Shown: piece by piece, positions 22,784-30,364 of the stretch
Layout of the letters: each line of letters starts with the position of its first letter
Position numbering within the stretch: the first letter of the stretch is position 1
DNA from: Nitrososphaerota archaeon
Lineage (GTDB): Archaea; Thermoproteota; Nitrososphaeria; Nitrososphaerales; Gagatemarchaeaceae
DNA: 35,260 nucleotides
Direction: 5' to 3'
NCBI GenBank assembly: GCA_029785375.1
Contig: JAFLZV010000007.1
Location: forward strand, 1 to 35,260
Position numbers and translations under genes: made by a program
Notes under the pieces: model-generated
The model's input: only the letters and a program-made list of their open reading frames with translations
The model's database searches: none
What the model was told of the DNA's origin: nothing

Positions 22784-23574
22784 AGGCCGGAGTCGTCGGT
22801 CTGAACGGGAAGCCGTCCGGCGAGGTCGAGGTACCCGGAGTCTTTGCCACAGCGCAGAGGCCCGACCTGGTGAAGCGGATGTTCTGGCTCATAGGCTCGC
22901 ATGCCCTGCAGCCTCAGGGGAGGGACCCCCTTGCGGGAGAGAGGACCACGGCAGAGACGCACAGCCCTCCTACAGGGACAGGGCGCTCCAGGATACCGCG
23001 GGTGAAGGGAGACAGATACTCGAAGGGCGGACTGGCCGCAGGGGTGGCCAGCGTCGTGAAGGGGAGGCTCCCCCATCCTCCGAGGTCTGAGAAGGTCATC
23101 CACCTGGGAGCCAACAGGAAGGAGAACCGCCTAGCGAAAGAGTCGGCGATAGCCTATACTGCAAACCTTGACGCGGTGAGGGCGCGGGGCCACAAAGTGC
23201 AGAAGCTCTCGCTCCCGCTGGTCGTAGCGGATGACGTTGAGACAGTGGAGAAGACAGGAGAGCTGGTGTCGTTCTTCGAAAAGGTCGACCTGAAGGCCGA
23301 GCTAGAGAGGGTCGACAGGAGCACTAAGCGGAACACGGGGAAGAGGCGGCTCAGGGGGAGGGCATACCGGACCGGGGTCGGTCCACTGATAGTGGTCACC
23401 AACGACAGAGGGGTCGGAAAGGCGGCCGCAGGTATCCCCGGCGTCAGAGTGACGCGGGTCGACAGCCTGAGCGTGCTGGACCTCGCACCCGGAGGAGTTC
23501 CGGGGAGGCTGACCTTGTGGACCGAGTCGGCGCTCGGGGCTCTGCAGTCGAGGGGGAAGGGGGCGGCATCGTAG
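22780..23574 (+). CDS. rpl4: 50S ribosomal protein L4 (uL4)
   Basis: A 264-residue archaeal L4. It has the globular start (VVGLNGKPSGEVEVPGVF), the long loop region with TTAETHSPPTGTGRSRIPRVKG that threads into the exit tunnel, and GVGPLIVV/DLAPGGVPGRLTLWTE at the C-terminus. ATG at 22780 overlaps the rpl3 stop by 4 nt. Rpl23 starts directly at its stop. Confidence 0.95.
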   Translation: MKAGVVGLNGKPSGEVEVPGVFATAQRPDLVKRMFWLIGSHALQPQGRDPLAGERTTAETHSPPTGTGRSRIPRVKGDRYSKGGLAAGVASVVKGRLPHPPRSEKVIHLGANRKENRLAKESAIAYTANLDAVRARGHKVQKLSLPLVVADDVETVEKTGELVSFFEKVDLKAELERVDRSTKRNTGKRRLRGRAYRTGVGPLIVVTNDRGVGKAAAGIPGVRVTRVDSLSVLDLAPGGVPGRLTLWTESALGALQSRGKGAAS

Positions 23575-23841
23575 TTGAGGCTGGAAGACGCTCAGAAGAT
23601 TCTGAAGAGGCCATACGTCACGGAAAGGACGTTCGACCAGATTGAGCGCGAGAACAAACTCTGCTTCATCGTAGAAGACAGGGTGACCAAGGTGCAGATC
23701 GCGAACGCTGTGCAGGCCCTCTATGAAGTCAAGGTCGAGGCCGTCAACACATCCAGGACCATACGAGGGAAGAAGGCGTTCGTGAGGCTCACCGAAACTG
23801 GAAAAGCCGCCGAGCTGGCGACCAAGATGGGGCTGGTGTAG
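23575..23841 (+). CDS. rpl23: 50S ribosomal protein L23 (uL23)
   Basis: An 88-residue L23 of archaeal size, which lies at the tunnel exit and docks SRP. It has ILKRPYVTERTF, IENKLCFIVED-type beta segments and VKVEAVNTSRTIRGKKAFVRL. The start is TTG immediately after the rpl4 stop codon, with no spacer. Confidence 0.95.
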   Translation: MRLEDAQKILKRPYVTERTFDQIERENKLCFIVEDRVTKVQIANAVQALYEVKVEAVNTSRTIRGKKAFVRLTETGKAAELATKMGLV

Positions 23842-23844
23842 GGA

Positions 23845-24582
23845 ATGGGGAAGAGGATCCTACAGAGACGGCGTGGAAAGGCAGGAATACAGTTCAGGGC
23901 TCCAAGCAGAGGGAAAGTGGCCCCCGTCAGGTACCCCAGGGCCGATTACGACGGGTCGGCGACCGTCACCGCGATACTAGACGAGAGAGGAAGGAGCGCG
24001 CCCCTGGCGCAGCTGAAGGTCAGCCGGGACAAGTACGCTTACCTCCCGGCGGTGGCAGGGATGTCGGTCGGTCAGCAGGTCTCCTTGGGGAGCGTGGCAG
24101 CCGTGCACGAAGGAAACGTGATGCCTCTTTCAAGGATTCCCGAGGGGACGCGGATTTGCAACGTGGAACTGAGGCCCGGAGACGGAGGGAAGCTGGTGAG
24201 AGCGTCCGGGGCATCGGCGGTCCTGTTCTCCAAGGCGGGTGGGAGGGCCATCCTCAAGCTGCCTTCGGGGAAGAACGTCCAGATCCACGACACGTGCAGG
24301 GCGACCATAGGGGAGGTGGCCGGAGGCGGGAGGAAGGAGAAACCATTCCTGACGGCCGGCGCAAGACATCACGCCATGAGGGCTGCAGGGCGTGTCTACC
24401 CGCGGATGAGGGGCATAGCCATGGCAGTAGTCTATCACCCATTCGGAGGCGGCAGACACCAGCACCCGGGGAAGTCGACCAGCACTTCAAGAAACGCTCC
24501 TCCTGGGAGGAAGGTAGGATTAATAGCGCCGAGGAAGACGGGAAGGAAGAGGTTGGCCAGAACCAGCATGGAGATATCGTAG
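23845..24582 (+). CDS. rpl2: 50S ribosomal protein L2 (uL2)
   Basis: A 245-residue archaeal L2 beginning GKRILQRRRGKAGIQFRAPSRG, with GTRICNVELRPGDGGKLVRASG in the middle and the conserved C-terminal MRGIAMAVVYHPFGGGRHQHPGK segment, including the histidine region that supports the peptidyl-transferase centre. ATG lies 3 nt after the rpl23 stop; the rps19 ATG follows the stop directly. Confidence 0.96.
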   Translation: MGKRILQRRRGKAGIQFRAPSRGKVAPVRYPRADYDGSATVTAILDERGRSAPLAQLKVSRDKYAYLPAVAGMSVGQQVSLGSVAAVHEGNVMPLSRIPEGTRICNVELRPGDGGKLVRASGASAVLFSKAGGRAILKLPSGKNVQIHDTCRATIGEVAGGGRKEKPFLTAGARHHAMRAAGRVYPRMRGIAMAVVYHPFGGGRHQHPGKSTSTSRNAPPGRKVGLIAPRKTGRKRLARTSMEIS

Positions 24583-24978
24583 ATGCCCAAGGAGTTCAGG
24601 TACAGGGGGAAGTCGATGGAGGAACTCAACGCGATGTCTACGGAAGCCCTGCTCGAGCTTCTGCCGTCCAGGGCCAGGCGCTCCCTCAACAGGGGAGTGT
24701 CCGAGGAGAAGAGAAAGCTGCTGGAGGACGCCCGGGCCCTGAAGGAAGGGAAGACAGAAGGGCAAATCAAGACCCACGCGAGGGACATGATAGTACTACC
24801 GACCATGGTCGGGCTCACCATCGCTGTGCACAACGGGCGGGAGTTCGTCCCCCTCGAAGTGAAGCCAGAGATGATCGGGAGGTATCTTGGGGAGTACGTG
24901 ATCACCAACAAGAAGGTTGTGCATGGCACTCCTGGAATCGGCGCGAGCCGGTCAAGCCTCTACGTGCCCTTGAAGTGA
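24583..24978 (+). CDS. rps19: 30S ribosomal protein S19 (uS19)
   Basis: A 131-residue archaeal S19. The N-terminal extension ([17 protein letters not shown]) is the archaeal/eukaryotic type. The core has [23 protein letters not shown] and [21 protein letters not shown]. In most archaea rpl22 and rps3 follow; here the next gene is an unrelated membrane protein and then a convergent gene, so the cluster ends here. Confidence 0.95.
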   Translation: MPKEFRYRGKSMEELNAMSTEALLELLPSRARRSLNRGVSEEKRKLLEDARALKEGKTEGQIKTHARDMIVLPTMVGLTIAVHNGREFVPLEVKPEMIGRYLGEYVITNKKVVHGTPGIGASRSSLYVPLK

Positions 24979-24979
24979 G

Positions 24980-25384
24980 TTGTTCGAAGCTGCGTCCTTT
25001 GTCAGGGTCGCTGCCTTCGGGGTAGTCTACGCAGGCATCGAATACAGATATGTGAACCGGTACGAACGGGAACCGGTCGCCGCCGCGGGCGGGGAAGTCG
25101 AGAAGCCGGTCTTCTGGGTCATGCTCCCATACCATCTGTATCTCCTCCTCCCGCTTTTCGTCATCGTGGCCTACTCCCCATCGCTAACGGCTTGGGCTGG
25201 GAACTTGTTCTTCCTGGCGGCGCTGGAGGACATGGCCTACTTCGCCTGGCGGAGGACCCCGGTCTCGAAGAGGGACTGGACCACTAAGCTGATGGGGAGC
25301 TTCAGGGTCGGGCCGATGGAGATCCCCTTCTGGTGGCCCCTCGCCGCCGTGGTCGCAGCCGCACTGTTCTGGGCCAAGGTGTAG
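24980..25384 (+). CDS. Small membrane protein of unknown function
   Basis: A 134-residue protein with three or four hydrophobic segments: around 3-20, PYHLYLLLPLFVIVAYSP (49-66), WAGNLFFLAALEDMAYFAW (70-88) and a C-terminal FWWPLAAVVAAALFWA. I do not recognise a family. The TTG start is 1 nt after the rps19 stop, so it is probably co-transcribed with the ribosomal genes. It stands where rpl22 would be expected. It ends directly against the convergent P5C dehydrogenase gene (no spacer). Confidence 0.6.
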   Translation: MFEAASFVRVAAFGVVYAGIEYRYVNRYEREPVAAAGGEVEKPVFWVMLPYHLYLLLPLFVIVAYSPSLTAWAGNLFFLAALEDMAYFAWRRTPVSKRDWTTKLMGSFRVGPMEIPFWWPLAAVVAAALFWAKV

Positions 25385-26971
25385 CTACCTGACGTCGGTC
25401 TGGGACTGGTCCCTGAGGAAGTTGAGAAGGTAGAACGGGCTTCCGACCCCCTTCCCAGTCACGCCGCTCGCCTTCCACCCCGTGAATGACTGCGCGCCGG
25501 GCCACGCCCCGGTTGTCGACCCGCCGCTCCTGTTGGCGTAGGTGACGCCGAAGCCGATGGTGCCGAAGAACTTCTTGACCTCCCTGGGGTCCCTTGAGAA
25601 TATCCCCGCCGTGAGGCCGTAGTCGGTGGCGTTCGCCCTGGACAGCGCCTCGTCGAGCGAACCGAACTCGTTCACTACCACGAAGGGGACGAAGAGTTCG
25701 TCCCTGACCAGCCTGCTGTCCTCGGGGACGTCGGTCACGACCGTGGGGGACACGTAGAACCCCTTAGAGGCGTCCAAGACCCGACCCCCGGCCACAGTCC
25801 TTCCTCCCGACTGTTTCGCGTCCTCGACCGCCCTCCTGAAGGTCTCGACCGCTTTGGCGTTGATGACGGGACCCATGAAGGTCTGTTTCTTCCTCGGATC
25901 ACCCACCACGACCTTGTCCACCCGCTCCTTCAGCGCCTCGATGAACTTGTCCTTCACGTCCTTCTGGACGTACACCCTAGAGGTGGCGCTGCACTTCTGC
26001 CCGCCGTAGCCGAAGGCCGCCCTGACGGTTCCCTCCACCGCCCTGGAGATGTCTGCCTTCGCCGTCACTATGGTTGGGTTCTTGCTCCCCATCTCGAGCA
26101 GAATCGGCTTCGGGTAGGGCTGCTCGGAGTGGAAGCGCCTGAAAAGCCTCATCCCGACCTCCCTGGAGCCTGTGAAAGCTATGCCGTCGACGTCGGGGCT
26201 GGTGACGAACTCGTCCTCGAACGCGCTGCCCGGGCCGGTGACGAAGTTCACAGCGCCTGCGGAGACTCCGGCGTCTGCGTACAACTGGTAGAGCATCAGC
26301 CCGGTGAGCGGCGCCTCGCTGGTCGGCTTCAGGATGACCGAGTTCCCGGCAATCAGCGCCCCCATCGCCATCCCGTTGGCAAGCATGAAAGGGAAGTTGA
26401 ACGGGGAGATGACTGGCCAGACCCCAAAGGGCTTCAGGACGTCGAGGTTCCGCTCCCCAGGGCCGCCAGGACCCATCTTGATGGAGTACCCCTTCTCCTT
26501 CCGCATGACCCCGACGTAGTATCTCACCGCGTCCATCGCCTCCCAGCACTCGGCGAGGGCCTCGAGCCTGTTCTTCCCCACTTCGTATGTTATGGCCGCG
26601 GCGATGTCGAACTTTCTCTCGTCGATGAGCTTGGCGTACCTTTCCATGACCCTGACCCTCTCCTGCCAGGGTTTCGAGCTCCAGGTCGCGAACCCCTTCT
26701 TGGCTGCCTCGATGGAGGCCCTGGCGTGCTCTCTCGTCCCCACCTGGAACTTGCCGACGACGATGGAAGTGTCGATGGGGCTGCGGTGCTCGAACTCCCC
26801 GGCGTCCGACCAGACCTCCTTCCCTCCGATGTACATCGGATGCCTTTCTCCGAGTCGCGACTCGAGGCGCCCGAGGGCCGATTCGAACCTGGGGTCGAGG
26901 CTCTCGTCTGCGAAGAGCGTCACGTAAGTGACTTTTCTGGCGGACTTCTTTGAGGGGGAACCCTTTGGCAT
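25385..26971 (-). CDS. 1-pyrroline-5-carboxylate dehydrogenase
   Basis: A 528-residue aldehyde dehydrogenase of the RocA/PutA-C type, which oxidises glutamate semialdehyde (from proline or arginine breakdown) to glutamate. The catalytic Cys327 is in GYGGQKCSATSR, Glu293 in LLEMGSKNP, and Asn192 in SPFNFPFMLANG. The long N-terminal arm (VTYVTLFADESLDPRFESAL) and GQKCSA, rather than GQTC, are typical of this subfamily. ATG at 26971 is chosen; a longer frame to 27160 lies inside lipB. A TTTTAG box about 28 nt upstream suggests its own leaderless promoter despite standing only 38 bp after lipB. Glutamate made here could give 2-oxoglutarate for central metabolism. Confidence 0.88.
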   Translation of the reverse strand: MPKGSPSKKSARKVTYVTLFADESLDPRFESALGRLESRLGERHPMYIGGKEVWSDAGEFEHRSPIDTSIVVGKFQVGTREHARASIEAAKKGFATWSSKPWQERVRVMERYAKLIDERKFDIAAAITYEVGKNRLEALAECWEAMDAVRYYVGVMRKEKGYSIKMGPGGPGERNLDVLKPFGVWPVISPFNFPFMLANGMAMGALIAGNSVILKPTSEAPLTGLMLYQLYADAGVSAGAVNFVTGPGSAFEDEFVTSPDVDGIAFTGSREVGMRLFRRFHSEQPYPKPILLEMGSKNPTIVTAKADISRAVEGTVRAAFGYGGQKCSATSRVYVQKDVKDKFIEALKERVDKVVVGDPRKKQTFMGPVINAKAVETFRRAVEDAKQSGGRTVAGGRVLDASKGFYVSPTVVTDVPEDSRLVRDELFVPFVVVNEFGSLDEALSRANATDYGLTAGIFSRDPREVKKFFGTIGFGVTYANRSGGSTTGAWPGAQSFTGWKASGVTGKGVGSPFYLLNFLRDQSQTDVR

Positions 26972-26994
26972 GAAACCAGTCGCCGGTATCCCCG

Positions 26995-27003
26995 CTAAAA
27001 TCT
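26995..27003 (-). promoter_or_regulatory. TATA-like element upstream of P5C dehydrogenase
   Basis: On the minus strand AGATTTTAG is centred about 28 nt upstream of the ATG at 26971, matching the spacing of the other promoters in the window. The similarity is weak in sequence. Confidence 0.4.
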
Positions 27004-27009
27004 TGTCGC

Positions 27010-27648
27010 CTAACCTTCTCTCACAAGGTGTTGGTGGACCATCTGGACCCCGAAGACGTTCGAGTATTCTCTGGCGAAACGGGCCTTGACGTCGCCCATA
27101 GGGACAGGATGCCCGAGGATCTTCTGCATCGAAGTCATGGTCGAGGGGTCGAGGCCGCACGGCCTGATGAGTTCAAAATATTCCAGCTCGGTATTGACGT
27201 TCAGCGCGAAGCCGTGGTACGTCACCCAGTCTGCGACCGCCACCCCTATGGACGCCAGTTTCTTTCCGTCGACCCAGATGCCCGGATGGCCTTCCACCCT
27301 CTCGCCGACAATCCCGTACCCCCGGACGGTGTCGATGACCGACTGCTCGATGTTGCGGACGTGCCGCCGGACGTCGTGGTCCGCGAGGAGGACTATCGGG
27401 TACCCCACGAGCTGGCCTGGGCCGTGGTAGGTCGCGTCCCCACCCCTTTCGACCTGGAAGACAGGGATGCTCTGGGGCTTGAAGTTGGTCGGGGAAGTCT
27501 TGCGGCCGAGGGTGATGACGTGAGGGTGCTCCACCAGGATGAGGGAGTCTGGCATCTCCCCTCTGGCTCGCTTCGCAGCGAGCTCCCTTTGAAGCTCTAG
27601 GGCCCCGCCGTATTCCATCCTTTCGAAGTCGAGGAGGTAGCCGCTCAT
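27010..27648 (-). CDS. lipB: Octanoyltransferase LipB
   Basis: A 212-residue LipB, which transfers octanoate from acyl carrier (or acyl-CoA) to lipoyl domains, the first step of lipoate assembly. Motifs are ILVEHPHVITLGRK, RGGDATYHGPGQLVGYPI (68-85), HPGIWVDGKKLASIGVAV with Lys130, and the catalytic Cys164 in IRPCGLD. ATG at 27648 overlaps the stop of the E3 gene by 4 nt (ATGA), so it is translated with the dehydrogenase complex. With lipA at the other end of the operon this gives the complete route to make lipoyl groups on E2. Many archaea have LplA-type ligases instead; LipB in an archaeon is less usual. Confidence 0.92.
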   Translation of the reverse strand: MSGYLLDFERMEYGGALELQRELAAKRARGEMPDSLILVEHPHVITLGRKTSPTNFKPQSIPVFQVERGGDATYHGPGQLVGYPIVLLADHDVRRHVRNIEQSVIDTVRGYGIVGERVEGHPGIWVDGKKLASIGVAVADWVTYHGFALNVNTELEYFELIRPCGLDPSTMTSMQKILGHPVPMGDVKARFAREYSNVFGVQMVHQHLVREG

Positions 27649-29042
27649 GTCCTGAGCTGGTGTATCGGATGGCCGGCCGCGGACTCGGAAGCTTCCATTA
27701 TCGCCTCTGGGAGGGTCGGGTGGGGGTGGATGGTCAGGGCGATGTCTTCGACGGTCGCCCCCATTTCGATGGCGAGGGCGGCTTCGCTTATCAGGTTGGA
27801 CGCCTCGGGGCCCACGATCTGGACTCCCAGTACGAGGCCGTCCTGCTCGTTGGAAACGACCTTCACGAACCCTTCGGGCTCTCCGGCTGACAGCGCCCTT
27901 CCAAGGGCAGCGAACTGGAACCTGCTCTTCCTGACCCGGTACCCCGCCTCGATGGCCTTGGCTTCTGTCAGCCCCGCGCTGGCGACTTCCGGGTCGCAGA
28001 ACACCGCGTCGGGGACCACCCTCCAGTCGGCGGCCGAAGGGAGCCCCGCTATGCATTCGGCGGCCACGACACCTTCCTTGGAAGCCTTGTGGGCGAGGAG
28101 TGGGGGCCCCCTCACGTCTCCGATGGCATAGACGCCCGGGACGTTGGTCTGCATCTTTTCGTTGGTAAGCACATATCCCCTGGAATCGGTCTGCACCCCG
28201 ATGGCCTGGAGGTTCAGCTTCTCCATCCTGGGTTTTCTACCGACGCTCACGAGAACCTTGTCGGCGGTGGCGCTCTGTTTCCCGTCTGGGGACTCGATCT
28301 CCACCTCGGCCTCCCCCCCTTTCTTCACGATGCGCGACACCTTGGACTTCAGATAGATCTTCGCCCCCTTCGACTCGAGCTTCCTGTGAACTACCCTGAC
28401 CACTTCTGGGTCGCTCCCCGGGAGTAGCTGATCCATGATCTCGACGACGGTGATGGCGCTCCCGAGATTCTGGAACATCGAGGCGAATTCTAGGCCGATG
28501 GCACCTCCCCCTACTATCAGGAGTCTGCCCGGGGCCCCCTTCAGTTCGAGACCCTCCTTCGAACTTATGACCAGGTCGCCGTCGAACTCCAGGCCCGGGA
28601 GGCTCGACGACCTAGTCCCGGTCGCTATCACGAGATTCTTGAAGGTGACGTCCTCCTTCCCCTTCGCCGTTGTCACCACAAGCCTCCCTGCAGCTGCGAT
28701 CTCCGCCTCTCCGGACAAGACGGTGGCGTGGTACCCCCTGAGGAGGCCCTCTACCCCGCTCACGAGCCTGGAGACCACCTCCCCCTTCCACTTCTGCATC
28801 TGGGCGAAGTCCACGGAGATGCCTGACGACTGCACCCCGAACTTCTCTGCATCCTTCACTCTGTCGACCAGCTTCGCGACAGTGATCAGCGACTTCGAGG
28901 GGATGCACCCGTAGTTCAAGCACTCCCCGCCCAGCCTGTCTGCTTCCACCACCACAGTCTTCAGCCCCAGCTGGGCGGCTCGGATTCCACAGACGTAACC
29001 GCCCGGTCCGCCGCCTATGATTGCGACGTCTGCTTCGATCAT
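27645..29042 (-). CDS. lpdA: Dihydrolipoamide dehydrogenase (E3)
   Basis: A 465-residue flavoprotein disulfide reductase that reoxidises the lipoyl group of E2 and passes electrons via FAD to NAD+. FAD site IIGGGPGGYVCG; redox disulfide Cys41-Cys46 in GGECLNYGCIPSK; NAD site LIVGGGAIGLEFASMF; second FAD motif YAIGDV; catalytic His441-Glu446 in HPHPTLPEA near the C-terminus. Length matches the family. The ATG start is 55 bp after the E2 stop; a GTTTAAG box in that gap may be an internal promoter. Confidence 0.95.
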   Translation of the reverse strand: MIEADVAIIGGGPGGYVCGIRAAQLGLKTVVVEADRLGGECLNYGCIPSKSLITVAKLVDRVKDAEKFGVQSSGISVDFAQMQKWKGEVVSRLVSGVEGLLRGYHATVLSGEAEIAAAGRLVVTTAKGKEDVTFKNLVIATGTRSSSLPGLEFDGDLVISSKEGLELKGAPGRLLIVGGGAIGLEFASMFQNLGSAITVVEIMDQLLPGSDPEVVRVVHRKLESKGAKIYLKSKVSRIVKKGGEAEVEIESPDGKQSATADKVLVSVGRKPRMEKLNLQAIGVQTDSRGYVLTNEKMQTNVPGVYAIGDVRGPPLLAHKASKEGVVAAECIAGLPSAADWRVVPDAVFCDPEVASAGLTEAKAIEAGYRVRKSRFQFAALGRALSAGEPEGFVKVVSNEQDGLVLGVQIVGPEASNLISEAALAIEMGATVEDIALTIHPHPTLPEAIMEASESAAGHPIHQLRT

Positions 29043-29072
29043 GAAGACTCTGTCGTCGCGGCGCGCTACCGG

Positions 29073-29079
29073 CTTAAAC
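29073..29079 (-). promoter_or_regulatory. Possible internal TATA-like element before E3
   Basis: GTTTAAG on the minus strand, about 34 nt upstream of the E3 ATG in a 55-bp gap. It may allow extra E3 expression independent of E1 and E2. Confidence 0.3.
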
Positions 29080-29097
29080 GTTGCTGACCCGTACCGG

Positions 29098-30309
29098 CTA
29101 GAGCACTTCGGCCAGGAGCTTCTTGGTGTCCTGGATGGTGTCTATGACCTTGGACGTGAACCTGGCGGCGTAGGCGCCGTCCATGACCCTGTGGTCGAAG
29201 GAAAGCGAGAGGTAGGTGGTATCCCTCACTTCGATCTTCCCGTCACGGACCACCGGCCTCTTTGCGATCTTTTGGAGCCCGAGTATGGCGACCTCCGGGA
29301 GGTTGATGATTGGGGTGGCAAAGAGCCCTCCTATGGCCCCGACGTTGGTTATAGTGAAGGTCGAGCCTCGGACTTCGTCCAGCGAGAGCTGGCCGCTCCT
29401 CGCCCTCTCCGAGAGCTTCGAAATCTCTCCGGCCAACTCGAAGATGTCCTTCCTGTCTACGTCCCTGACCACGGGGACGACGAGCCCCTGCTCGGTGTCG
29501 GTCGCTATCCCGATGTTGTAGTACTTCTTCAGGACGATACTCCCTGCCTGCTCGTCCAGGGACGAATTCGCGTAGGGGAACTCCTTGAGAGCCGGGACCA
29601 GCGCCTTGATGATGAACGGAAGGAACGTCAGGTGGACCCCCCTCTTCTCCGCGCTCCCCCTGAAGGCGTCCCGCAGCTGGACGAGCTCGGTCATATCCGC
29701 CTCGTCTACGTGGGTGACCTGGGCGGTAGTCCTGAGGGACTTCGACATCCTGTCGGCAATGGTCCTCCTAAGTCCGCGCAGCGGGACCACCTCTTCTCTG
29801 GGGTCAGCCTTGACCGCAGACGGAGGCGCAGGGACGGTCACAGTTGCGGTCGCAGAACCCGACGCTGACCGCCTTACATCATCGTCTGTGACCCTTCCTG
29901 CTGGTCCCGAGCCATGGAGAGCCGAGATGTCCACCCCGAGCTCCCTAGCGAGCCTGCGAGTCGCCGGGGAGGCGATGACCTGGCCGCCAGAGATGAGAGG
30001 AAGAGCAGCCGCATGCGCGAGTGCCTGCTGTGGCTGACGGGGCGGAACAGCAGGAGCGGCCGAAATGGGACCCGACCCTCCGTCGTCGATCATCATTATG
30101 GTCTGACCGACCTTGGCGACGTCACCCTCTTTCACGAGCAGCTTCGTGACCTTCCCGCTCCGTGGGGACGGAATCTGGACGTTCACCTTGTCCGTCATGA
30201 CCTCAACTATCGGCTGGTCCTCCTTGACCTGGTCCCCTTCCTTCGTCAGCCACTTCAGTATCTCCCCCTCTGTAATCCCCTCTCCCAGGTCTGGCAGCTT
30301 GAACTCCAT
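29098..30309 (-). CDS. Dihydrolipoyl acyltransferase (E2) of 2-oxoacid dehydrogenase complex
   Basis: A 403-residue E2 with three parts. The lipoyl domain (1-76) has the modified Lys41 in EVMTDKVNV. A peripheral-subunit-binding domain (about 111-147) reads VIASPATRRLARELGVDIS then GSGPAGRVTDDDV. The catalytic domain (about 170-403) has the active-site motif SFDHRVMDG (His373, Asp377). Ala/Pro-rich linkers separate them. It takes the acyl group from E1 and transfers it to CoA, and forms the core of the complex. Only one lipoyl domain is present. The ATG start is 55 bp after the E1 stop. Substrate (pyruvate or branched-chain 2-oxoacids) is not fixed by the sequence. Confidence 0.94.
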   Translation of the reverse strand: MEFKLPDLGEGITEGEILKWLTKEGDQVKEDQPIVEVMTDKVNVQIPSPRSGKVTKLLVKEGDVAKVGQTIMMIDDGGSGPISAAPAVPPRQPQQALAHAAALPLISGGQVIASPATRRLARELGVDISALHGSGPAGRVTDDDVRRSASGSATATVTVPAPPSAVKADPREEVVPLRGLRRTIADRMSKSLRTTAQVTHVDEADMTELVQLRDAFRGSAEKRGVHLTFLPFIIKALVPALKEFPYANSSLDEQAGSIVLKKYYNIGIATDTEQGLVVPVVRDVDRKDIFELAGEISKLSERARSGQLSLDEVRGSTFTITNVGAIGGLFATPIINLPEVAILGLQKIAKRPVVRDGKIEVRDTTYLSLSFDHRVMDGAYAARFTSKVIDTIQDTKKLLAEVL

Positions 30310-30333
30310 TGAGGAATGCGGCCCTCTGGAGGG

Positions 30334-30340
30334 TTAAAAA
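30334..30340 (-). promoter_or_regulatory. Possible internal TATA-like element before E2
   Basis: TTTTTAA on the minus strand is centred about 28 nt upstream of the E2 ATG, in a 55-bp gap of an otherwise overlapping operon. This suggests a leaderless internal transcript for E2, the most abundant subunit in such complexes. Confidence 0.4.
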
Positions 30341-30364
30341 CTCTGCATGCTCGCGCACGGAAGC

